The notes under the pieces: model-generated
What the model was told of the DNA's origin: nothing
Database searches by the model: none
What the model saw: the letters and a program-made list of their open reading frames with translations, nothing else
Assembly: GCA_963830175.1 (NCBI GenBank)
Contig: CAWHKV010000002.1
Location: forward strand, 434,001-498,000
From: JBBRBB01 sp963830175
GTDB lineage: Bacteria; Bacteroidota; Bacteroidia; Chitinophagales; Chitinophagaceae
Direction of reading: 5' to 3'
DNA length: 64,000 nt
Shown: one piece after another, positions 1-6,169 of the stretch
Layout: each line of letters opens with the position of its first letter
Position numbering within the stretch: the stretch's first letter is position 1
Position numbers and translations under genes: made by a program

Positions 1-461
1 ATCACGCCTGCATCGGCTTTCCCCTGAAACACGTCTTTTTCAATATCACTAAAAACAGTAAAATATTTATTCTTCGCTCCAGGATAGGCAAACGTTAGAA
101 GCCTGTGCGCGGTAGTATGTAAGCCTGGAATAACTATGCGGGCATGTTGCATCAGCCTGTCTTTTTCGGCAGTTGCATAGGTTTCCGCAAAGCCAGGCAA
201 AGCAATCAATAATGGACCGGTACCAAACCCAAGGGCGCCTCCTGCATTTAATACAGAATAGTTTTTAAGGATCTCCGGAAGCACGCCATAGCTAACCTTA
301 GTAAAATCTGCTTTCTCTTTTAACGCCCATGAATTAAGGGTTTCAACATCCTCCATTAATATCCTGAATTGAATTCCCCTAGTATCAATCTTATTATTTA
401 TTAATGCTTCAAAAATAAAAGTGTCGTTCGGGCAGGGAGAAAATGCCAGTGTGTATTCCAT
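1..461 (-). CDS. mqnD: 1,4-dihydroxy-6-naphthoate synthase (MqnD), partial: N-terminal part
   Basis: MqnD converts cyclic dehypoxanthinyl futalosine to 1,4-dihydroxy-6-naphthoate in the futalosine route to menaquinone. The ATG lies at 459-461 and the frame is open to the window edge, giving about 153 residues. The start reads MEYTLAFSPCPNDTFIFEAL; the FSPCPNDTF motif is the hallmark N-terminus of the family, which has a periplasmic-binding-protein fold but acts in the cytosol. Further on it has VSYGVLP and a GFGTGPLL stretch typical of the substrate cleft. It begins 9 bases after the stop of mqnB on the same strand, so the two are almost certainly co-transcribed. The C-terminal half is outside the window. 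The family call is secure from the sequence; the exact step is family knowledge. Confidence 0.9.
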   Translation of the reverse strand, partial: MEYTLAFSPCPNDTFIFEALINNKIDTRGIQFRILMEDVETLNSWALKEKADFTKVSYGVLPEILKNYSVLNAGGALGFGTGPLLIALPGFAETYATAEKDRLMQHARIVIPGLHTTAHRLLTFAYPGAKNKYFTVFSDIEKDVFQGKADAGV

Positions 462-470
462 GTATTTTCT

Positions 471-1124
471 TTATAGCAGGTTCAGGTACCTGGTAAGGTG
501 ATCATTTAAAAAGTGAATGGATTCTTTCATTTTCCATTGTTGCTTGTTTCTCTCTCCAACATAATTACTCGTTGTTCTTATTTGAATAAAAGGGATTTTT
601 AAAACAAGGCACACAGCATGTAGTGCGGCCCCTTCCATACTTTCAGAAAAGGGTTCATATTTTCTCACCAGGTCGTTGATCCTTTTATTTCGGGTTGTTA
701 TTTCGTTTACTGTAATAGCATTAACCTCTTTTAATTTTAAAAGATTGTATTTATCAAGGTTTGGATTTATTAACCTTCCGTTTAAAAATGGTGATGCATC
801 CTTACTTGCCAGATTAAGTTCGAAAACGTTTTTAAAAACGTTGTCTTCTTCAACACCAAGATCGCCCAGTACCTCATTTTTTATTACCACCGTTTGTAAT
901 AATGGTTCATCGTTATTATAACAACCTGCAATGCCTGCCTGCACAATTAAATTAAATTGAGAATAGTACAAACATTTCATAAGGTTTACTGCAGTTAGTA
1001 AACTTCCCACACCTGAAGTAAAAAAACTAATATTATGGAGGTTAGAGAGGTTTTGGTTCTCCTTAAAATGTGTTTTAGTTTCCGCAATCTCAAAATCAGT
1101 TGCAGCGATTACCCCTATTTTCAT
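471..1124 (-). CDS. mqnB: Futalosine hydrolase (MqnB), nucleoside phosphorylase fold
   Basis: MqnB removes hypoxanthine from futalosine to give dehypoxanthine futalosine in menaquinone biosynthesis. The 217-residue protein starts MKIGVIAATDFEI, the usual N-terminus of the nucleosidase/phosphorylase superfamily. It has a TSGVGSLLTAVNL glycine-rich segment, QAGIAGCYN in the phosphate/ribose pocket, and SMEGAALHAVCL with the Glu that contacts the ribose. An ATG 51 bases upstream (1173-1175) would add a residue stretch with no family resemblance and would run into the promoter of the divergent gene, so I chose the ATG at 1122-1124. The neighbour mqnD follows after 9 bases. MTA/SAH nucleosidase is the main alternative; pairing with mqnD favours MqnB. 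Confidence 0.88.
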   Translation of the reverse strand: MKIGVIAATDFEIAETKTHFKENQNLSNLHNISFFTSGVGSLLTAVNLMKCLYYSQFNLIVQAGIAGCYNNDEPLLQTVVIKNEVLGDLGVEEDNVFKNVFELNLASKDASPFLNGRLINPNLDKYNLLKLKEVNAITVNEITTRNKRINDLVRKYEPFSESMEGAALHAVCLVLKIPFIQIRTTSNYVGERNKQQWKMKESIHFLNDHLTRYLNLL

Positions 1125-1155
1125 AGCCTGCAAAGTTCGTGGTAAAAAGGTGAAG

Positions 1156-1187
1156 TTGCAAGCTTTGGCAACCATCCATTAACTTTG
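1156..1187 (+). promoter_or_regulatory. Bacteroidota-type promoter for the PTPS-folE genes
   Basis: A TTG at 1156-1158 is followed after 21 bases by TAACTTTG at 1180-1187, matching the Bacteroidota housekeeping pattern of a -33 TTG/TTTG and a -7 TAnnTTTG. The ATG of the first PTPS gene lies only 17 bases beyond the -7 box, so the leader would be very short. The assignment is by pattern only. Confidence 0.5.
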
Positions 1188-1204
1188 CACCCTTTAATTA
1201 ATGC

Positions 1205-1612
1205 ATGGTATATTTAACGAGGATAGAGCACTTTAATGCTGCCCACAAATTGTTTAACCCCGGTTGGAGCAAAGAAAAAAATGATGAAGTTTTCGGCCTT
1301 TGCGCCAATGAAAACTGGCATGGCCACAACTTTGATCTTCATGTTACCATTAAAGGGGAGATTAATGTAGGTACAGGATTTTTAATGGATGCAAAAAAGC
1401 TTAAACAGCTAATCACCGATCACGTTTTATTGCACCTCGACCATAAGAATTTAAATCTTGATGTCGATTTTTTACAAGGTAAAATATGCAGTACCGAGAA
1501 TTTGGCAACTGCCATTTGGCAACAGTTAACACCGCACCTTCCGGGTAATGTTCAGTTGCATTGTATTAAATTGTACGAAACGCCACGCATCTATGTTGAA
1601 TATTTTGGTTAA
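1205..1612 (+). CDS. 6-pyruvoyl-tetrahydropterin synthase / QueD family protein, copy A
   Basis: A 135-residue member of the PTPS/QueD fold, which acts on 7,8-dihydroneopterin triphosphate made by GTP cyclohydrolase I. The zinc ligands are visible as H14 (in HFNAAH) and H39/H41 (in WHGHN). The catalytic Cys33 (GLCANEN) and the Asp79-His80 pair (LDHKNLN) are present, as is the pterin-anchoring Glu125 in LYETPR. The protein should be a cytosolic zinc enzyme. A second copy follows after 5 bases and folE comes next, which ties both to the pterin pathway. It could make 6-pyruvoyl-tetrahydropterin for a tetrahydropterin cofactor, or 6-carboxy-tetrahydropterin for queuosine. No other queuosine genes are in view. 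Family secure, substrate open. Confidence 0.87.
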   Translation: MVYLTRIEHFNAAHKLFNPGWSKEKNDEVFGLCANENWHGHNFDLHVTIKGEINVGTGFLMDAKKLKQLITDHVLLHLDHKNLNLDVDFLQGKICSTENLATAIWQQLTPHLPGNVQLHCIKLYETPRIYVEYFG

Positions 1613-1617
1613 TACGT

Positions 1618-2034
1618 ATGTTTATGAATAAGGTTGCCGTTTACAGAAAAGAGCATTTTAACGCTGCTCACAGGTTGCATAATGAATTGTGGAGTGATGA
1701 CAGAAACGCCACAGTATTCGGCAAATGCAACAACCCTAATTATCATGGACATAATTATGAACTGATAGTGAAAGTTACCGGCGTGCCCGATGAAAATACA
1801 GGGTATGTGATGGATATGAAAGAGCTAAGCGACCTTGTTAAGGCTGAAGTGTTGATCAAATTTGATCACAAAAATTTAAATCTTGATGTGGCGGCTTTTA
1901 AAAATAAAAACCCAACGGCTGAAAATATTGCTATAGTGATATATGATCTTTTGCGGGATAAGATTGATGTATCGCATGACCTTAAGATTATTTTATACGA
2001 AACAGATAGAAACTTTGTTGAGTATCCCGCCTGA
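1618..2034 (+). CDS. 6-pyruvoyl-tetrahydropterin synthase / QueD family protein, copy B
   Basis: A 138-residue paralog of the gene just upstream, sharing EHFNAAH, FDHKNLNLD and the general layout but clearly diverged along its length. It keeps zinc ligands H18, H43 and H45, catalytic Cys37 (FGKCNNP), the Asp83-His84 pair and the Glu in LYETDR, so both copies look active. It starts 5 bases after copy A and ends 22 bases before folE, so the three genes probably form one transcript. Two nearby ATGs (1618 and 1624) are possible starts; the second gives MNKVAVYRKEHFNAAH, which aligns better with copy A. Whether the copies have split PTPS and QueD functions, or form a mixed hexamer, cannot be read from the sequence. 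Confidence 0.87.
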   Translation: MFMNKVAVYRKEHFNAAHRLHNELWSDDRNATVFGKCNNPNYHGHNYELIVKVTGVPDENTGYVMDMKELSDLVKAEVLIKFDHKNLNLDVAAFKNKNPTAENIAIVIYDLLRDKIDVSHDLKIILYETDRNFVEYPA

Positions 2035-2056
2035 TTAAAACTTAAAGCATTCATAC

Positions 2057-2653
2057 ATGTCTTATTCAAAGATTGAACATTACCCTGAAGAGGCTAAAAG
2101 TAACCTGATGGAAGCCTACACCAACATCATTAAAATACTGGGTGAAGACCCGCAACGCGAAGGTCTTGTAAAAACACCCGAACGTATTGCTAAAGCCATG
2201 CAATATATGACGCAGGGTTATGGCATTGATGCTGTTGAAATACTTAATTCTGCACGCTTTCACGAGAATATTAGTGAAATGGTTTTGGTGAAGAATATAG
2301 AACTATATAGCATGTGCGAGCACCATATGCTGCCTTTTATAGGAAAAGCGCACATTGCATATATACCTAATGGATATATAACAGGTTTAAGTAAAATTGC
2401 GCGAGTGGTAGATGTGTTTTCAAGAAGGTTGCAGGTGCAGGAAAGGCTTACTATACAAATTATGGAAGCAATAAAAGAAAGTTTACAACCACTGGGTGTT
2501 GGTGTTGTTATTGAAGCAAAGCATTTATGTATGATGATGCGGGGTGTTCAGAAACAAAATTCTGCTACCACAACATCCGCCTTTTTTGGCGAGTTTGAAA
2601 AAGATTCAACACGAAGCGAATTTTTAAGACTGATCAGCTCAAACCTGAGTTAA
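2057..2653 (+). CDS. folE: GTP cyclohydrolase I
   Basis: FolE converts GTP to 7,8-dihydroneopterin triphosphate, the entry to folate and tetrahydropterins. The 198-residue length is normal. The zinc site is intact, with Cys87 and His90 in MCEHHMLPF and Cys158 in AKHLCMMMRG. Other family blocks include EDPQREGLVKTPERIAKAM, the GLSKIARVVDVFSRRLQVQE core and the HLCMMMRGV loop. It acts as a cytosolic toroid decamer in known members. It follows two PTPS paralogs in the same direction, which supply enzymes for its product. Confidence 0.96.
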   Translation: MSYSKIEHYPEEAKSNLMEAYTNIIKILGEDPQREGLVKTPERIAKAMQYMTQGYGIDAVEILNSARFHENISEMVLVKNIELYSMCEHHMLPFIGKAHIAYIPNGYITGLSKIARVVDVFSRRLQVQERLTIQIMEAIKESLQPLGVGVVIEAKHLCMMMRGVQKQNSATTTSAFFGEFEKDSTRSEFLRLISSNLS

Positions 2654-2677
2654 TAATTTATTTTAATTGTTTAAGCA

Positions 2678-3571
2678 ATGGCAAAACATGCATTTGTATT
2701 TCCCGGGCAGGGTTCTCAATTCCAGGGAATGGGAAAAAATTTATATGATAATAATGCGGAAGCAAAAAAATTATTCCATCATGCAAACGAGATCATAGGA
2801 TTTAATATTAGTGATGTAATGTTTAATGGGTCTGCAGAGGATTTGCGGCAAACGAATGTTACACAACCCGCGGTATTTCTGCATTCTGTAATTGCATATA
2901 TGGTTTCAGTGAATGAAGTTCCGGGCATGGTTGCCGGTCATTCGCTTGGAGAATTTTCTGCATTGGTGGCAAACAAAGCCCTCAGTTTTGAAGATGCGCT
3001 TAAATTGGTGAGCCTCCGTGCCAGGGCAATGCAGGTGGCTTGTGAGTTGGTGCCATCTACCATGGCGGCAGTACTGGCTTTAAGTGATGAAAAAGTGGAG
3101 GAAATTTGCCAGCAGGTACAGGATGAATCAGGTGAGGTTGTTGTTGCTGCAAACTATAATTGTCCCGGACAACTTGTTATAAGTGGATCGGCAAAAGGCA
3201 TTGATATAGCCTGTGAAAAAATGAAAGCAGCTGGTGCCAAACGGGCCTTGGTATTACCTGTGGGCGGCGCATTTCATTCACCATTAATGATGCCTGCAAA
3301 GCAAGAACTTGCTGCAGCTATTGCAGCTACTTCTTTTAACCAGCCAGTTTGTGCAGTATACCAGAATGTAACGGCAGAGCCGGTAACTAAACCTGACGAA
3401 ATAAAACAAAACTTAATTGAGCAACTTACTGCCCCTGTTAAATGGACCCAGAGTGTGGCTGCGATGGTTAGGGATGGCGCCACCAAGTTCACAGAAGTAG
3501 GGCCGGGTAAAGTATTGCAGGGGTTAATTATTAAAATAGCTAAAGAAGTTTCAGTGGATGGTATAAATTAA
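2678..3571 (+). CDS. fabD: Malonyl-CoA:ACP transacylase
   Basis: FabD loads malonyl groups onto acyl carrier protein for fatty acid synthesis. The 297-residue protein has the oxyanion motif FPGQGSQFQGMG near the N-terminus, the nucleophile Ser89 in GHSLGEFSAL, the conserved Arg in SLRARAMQ, and the catalytic His200 in GGAFHSPLM. The C-terminus carries EVGPGKVLQGL, the usual end of the family. It lies 24 bases after folE and may be read from the same message. A hairpin follows directly after the stop. No other fab genes are adjacent; a separate ketosynthase/ACP pair lies near 45-46.5 kb. Confidence 0.96.
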   Translation: MAKHAFVFPGQGSQFQGMGKNLYDNNAEAKKLFHHANEIIGFNISDVMFNGSAEDLRQTNVTQPAVFLHSVIAYMVSVNEVPGMVAGHSLGEFSALVANKALSFEDALKLVSLRARAMQVACELVPSTMAAVLALSDEKVEEICQQVQDESGEVVVAANYNCPGQLVISGSAKGIDIACEKMKAAGAKRALVLPVGGAFHSPLMMPAKQELAAAIAATSFNQPVCAVYQNVTAEPVTKPDEIKQNLIEQLTAPVKWTQSVAAMVRDGATKFTEVGPGKVLQGLIIKIAKEVSVDGIN

Positions 3572-3572
3572 A

Positions 3573-3599
3573 AAGCTGTCCCTTTAAAAGAGACAGCTT
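3573..3599. terminator. Terminator between convergent fabD and hsp20
   Basis: An 8-bp perfect stem (AAGCTGTC with GACAGCTT) around an 11-base loop sits between two convergent stops. The T-run (TTTTTAATTT) lies on the minus-strand side, so it best serves hsp20, but it can also act for fabD. Confidence 0.7.
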
Positions 3600-3618
3600 A
3601 AAATTGCTTTAACAGTAA

Positions 3619-4095
3619 TTACTGTATTTCAATATTCCTTGAAATTTTTTGTGCGCCTTCTTTTTTAGCAATGCTTAGTCTAAGCACACCATCTTCATAC
3701 CGGGCTTCGATCTTGTTGGCATCCACTGTGTCATCCAGGTTAAAAGTGCGAACGAAAGATTGCTGGCTAAATTCTTTTCTAATCCAGGTTTTTTGTTCAT
3801 TCTCCTCATTGTTTTCCTCTTTGTGTTCGAAGGAAACACTCAAAGTATCTCCGTTTACGTTAAGTTTAAAATTCTCTTTCTTCATGCCTGGCGCCATCAA
3901 TTCAATCTCATAGGTTTTGCCAGTTTCGCGAATGTTTACCGGTATGTTAAATGCGCGGTTCATTCTGTCTGATCCCCATCCTTCATCATCAAAAAAGCGG
4001 GAAAGATTGTTTTGAAATACCTGGTCTATAAGACCACTGAATACAGGCACGGGCGAAGTTTCAGTGCCGTTTTTTCTTTTAATGATATTTGTCAT
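3619..4095 (-). CDS. Hsp20 / alpha-crystallin family small heat shock protein
   Basis: An ATP-independent holdase chaperone of 158 residues, expected in the cytosol as large oligomers. The alpha-crystallin domain runs from about residue 50 to 150: it begins IPVNIRETGKTYEIEL, has the APGMKKENFKL strand, and ends with the signature A-x-Y-x-D-G-V-L-R-L-S. The last residues NIEIQ form the short C-terminal extension with an I-x-I type anchor. The N-terminal arm contains VFSGLIDQVFQNNLSRFFDDE, typical of Bacteroidota members. The gene stands alone, with a strong Shine-Dalgarno sequence and three copies of an 11-base element upstream, suggesting special control. Family call is secure. Confidence 0.94.
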   Translation of the reverse strand: MTNIIKRKNGTETSPVPVFSGLIDQVFQNNLSRFFDDEGWGSDRMNRAFNIPVNIRETGKTYEIELMAPGMKKENFKLNVNGDTLSVSFEHKEENNEENEQKTWIRKEFSQQSFVRTFNLDDTVDANKIEARYEDGVLRLSIAKKEGAQKISRNIEIQ

Positions 4096-4099
4096 TTTT

Positions 4100-4105
4100 C
4101 CTCCT
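4100..4105 (-). promoter_or_regulatory. Strong Shine-Dalgarno sequence of hsp20
   Basis: On the minus strand the ATG is preceded by AAAAAAGGAGGAAAAATG, a full AGGAGG core five bases from... the start region. Nearly all other genes here lack such a site, which is normal for Bacteroidota, so this one stands out. Confidence 0.65.
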
Positions 4106-4151
4106 TTTTTTTACCCATTATTTTCAAAATTTATACCATTGGATTATTGCT

Positions 4152-4195
4152 GAAAAAATTTCAGTTTATAAGAAAAAATTTCATGAAAAAATTTC
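4152..4195. repeat. Three identical copies of GAAAAAATTTC upstream of hsp20
   Basis: The 11-mer GAAAAAATTTC occurs at 4152-4162, 4172-4182 and 4185-4195, with spacings of 20 and 13 bases between starts. Each contains a partial dyad (GAAA/TTTC). The array lies 57 to 100 bases upstream of the hsp20 ATG and 30 bases past the stop of the LytTR regulator gene. It may be an operator or an upstream promoter element for hsp20, or simply A-tract DNA. Confidence 0.6.
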
Positions 4196-4224
4196 GGGTA
4201 CGGAATCACTAACTTACCCGTTAG

Positions 4225-4929
4225 CTACCTTTTAAAAACCCGCTCGCCAATGCGTGAAATAACATTGTCTCTATAGCTTTTGCTAAGCGGAAGCGTGAAG
4301 TTTTCAAGCCGCACTTCAGCCTGGTCAATGGTTTGGATGGCATCCAGGGAAACCAGGTAAGATTTGTGAATACGTATGAAAAGATCGTGAGGTAACTTTT
4401 CTTCCATGCCTTTAAAAGTAAGGTATGCCACATATTTTTTCTGGTTGGTGTGTACAACTATGTAGTTACTCATACCTTCAATAAACAGCACTTCAGACAT
4501 TTTCACTTTTTCGAGTTTTGAATTAGATTTTATAAAAAAATATTCCTGAGAAGGATCTTTAAGAGGCGCCATTTTTAGCAACAGGTCCTGTGCCTTTAAT
4601 GCAGATTTTAAAAACCTTGAAAAGCTAACGGGTTTAAGCAGGTAATCCAGCACATCGAGTTCATAACCTTCAAGTGCGTAACCGGGATATGCGGTAGTGA
4701 AAATTATCAGCGGGGGGTTTGTTAGGGTTTTAAGAAAATCTATACCTGTTTGTTTGGGCATTTGAATATCCAGGAAAATCAGGTCTATTGATTTTTTTTG
4801 CATCCACGTTTTCGCTTCGGTCGCGCTTTTACATTCTGCCACGGCATATAGAAAATTTACCTGTCGAATGTGTTCAAGTATTCCTTTACGGGCAATCGGT
4901 TCATCATCAACTACCAGGCAGTTAATCAT
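4225..4929 (-). CDS. LytTR-family response regulator
   Basis: A 234-residue regulator. The receiver domain covers about residues 1-120: the acidic pair in VVDDEP, the phospho-acceptor Asp54 in LIFLDIQMP, the Thr of FTTAYP and the Lys of LLKPVSF. The LytTR DNA-binding domain follows from about residue 135, with FFIKSNSKLEKV, LFIEGMSNYIVVH and FIRIHKSYLVSLDAI. It would bind DNA after phosphorylation by the kinase encoded immediately upstream; the start codon overlaps the kinase stop by 8 bases, so translation is probably coupled. Nearby targets cannot be told from the sequence. Surface-protein genes lie on the far side of the kinase. Confidence 0.93.
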   Translation of the reverse strand: MINCLVVDDEPIARKGILEHIRQVNFLYAVAECKSATEAKTWMQKKSIDLIFLDIQMPKQTGIDFLKTLTNPPLIIFTTAYPGYALEGYELDVLDYLLKPVSFSRFLKSALKAQDLLLKMAPLKDPSQEYFFIKSNSKLEKVKMSEVLFIEGMSNYIVVHTNQKKYVAYLTFKGMEEKLPHDLFIRIHKSYLVSLDAIQTIDQAEVRLENFTLPLSKSYRDNVISRIGERVFKR

Positions 4930-5983
4930 AGTAATTAATTTTTAAGGTGGTTTCAAAAAGATTTTCACCCTGCCTTGTTTTTATCTCGTGCCTGTCTGGG
5001 TATATCAACTCCAGCCGCCTGCGTAAATTTTCAATGCCCAGCCCTCCTGCATTTATTAAAAGGTTTACGCGGGTGGTTGTATCGAATGAATTTGTTGTGC
5101 TGATAATAAATTGTTCGTCTTGCTGCTGCAGTGAAATATAGATTTTGTTTAATTCAGGATTTTTAAAATGAGAAACATGCTTGAAAGCATTCTCTACAAG
5201 AGGAAGAATTAATAACGGGGCAATTTTAAAACCTGCAATCTTACCGCAAATATGAAGTTGTATGTCAGAGCCTTTTTCCATGCGTAGTGTTTGAATAGCT
5301 ACATAATTCTTAATATAATCTAATTCTTTAGAAATATCAATTTTATCAGAGGTGCATTCATACAATTGATAGCGCAGCATTTCAGATAATTTTTCAACCG
5401 ATGCTCTCGCGCTTATATTTTTTTTATCTATCTGGAAATAAATAGTATTGATAACATTAAACAAAAAGTGCGGATTTATTTGAGAGCGTAAAAAATTTAA
5501 TTCGGCATTTACCTTTTCTTTTTCTACCACCATTAATTGCCTTCTAAGACGAAAACTATCAGACATTATTTTTAAACCCCCTGCGCCAAAAGATGCAATC
5601 ATCGAAGTCCACATAAAAATATTCAGGTCAAAACGAAGTTTATGTGAATCACTTGCAATGATCTGTTTAGATGGATCAAATAAATGATCTATGGTTCGCA
5701 CACCGAGCATCATTGCAATACCCGAAATAATTACAAGCAGCATTAGTGCGCCAACAAAATGTGCATACTTTTTTTTATAAAGGGTATGGGGAATTAAAAC
5801 ATATGCGGTTAAGTAAAATGGGAATGTTGAAAAAATGATGACGGTAGCAGCATTAAAAATTTGCGGGACGAAAGGTTCTTTATCATTAAAATAAGTAAGA
5901 AAGGTAGAGGTGCCTACCATTGCCCACATTACAAAGTGCAGCAGTTTATATTTAAGCAGCCATTTTTGGAAATTTATTTTCAT
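4922..5983 (-). CDS. LytS-type sensor histidine kinase (His_kinase family)
   Basis: A 353-residue inner-membrane sensor kinase. Four hydrophobic segments lie at about residues 13-32, 42-65, 73-94 and 121-140, with no large periplasmic sensor domain. The kinase core has the phospho-acceptor His172 in QINPHFLFNVINTIYF, the hallmark of the LytS/YehU group. It then has LILPLVENAFKHV (N-box) and a GLGIENLRRRLEL G-box. It is co-transcribed with the LytTR regulator. The signal is not known. The C-terminus is complete and ends in the ATGATTAA overlap. Confidence 0.93.
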   Translation of the reverse strand: MKINFQKWLLKYKLLHFVMWAMVGTSTFLTYFNDKEPFVPQIFNAATVIIFSTFPFYLTAYVLIPHTLYKKKYAHFVGALMLLVIISGIAMMLGVRTIDHLFDPSKQIIASDSHKLRFDLNIFMWTSMIASFGAGGLKIMSDSFRLRRQLMVVEKEKVNAELNFLRSQINPHFLFNVINTIYFQIDKKNISARASVEKLSEMLRYQLYECTSDKIDISKELDYIKNYVAIQTLRMEKGSDIQLHICGKIAGFKIAPLLILPLVENAFKHVSHFKNPELNKIYISLQQQDEQFIISTTNSFDTTTRVNLLINAGGLGIENLRRRLELIYPDRHEIKTRQGENLFETTLKINYYD

Positions 5984-6169
5984 GTGGGTTGTGGTTGCCG
6001 GAAAAAAACACCAAATTACAAGGAACTTTTCAGATCATAAATTTCTCTTGTCAAGAAAATTAGCGGCTATATCAAGTAAATGCGCGATTATATATAATAA
6101 GCCTGAATAAGTTTAAGCAAACTTATACTTTCAATATCCATAATTCTTTAACGCCTTAATCTTCGACTC

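Noticed and set aside
4152..4195. CRISPR-like array
   Set aside because: Units are 11 bases with 9- and 2-base gaps and only three copies; no cas genes are present.
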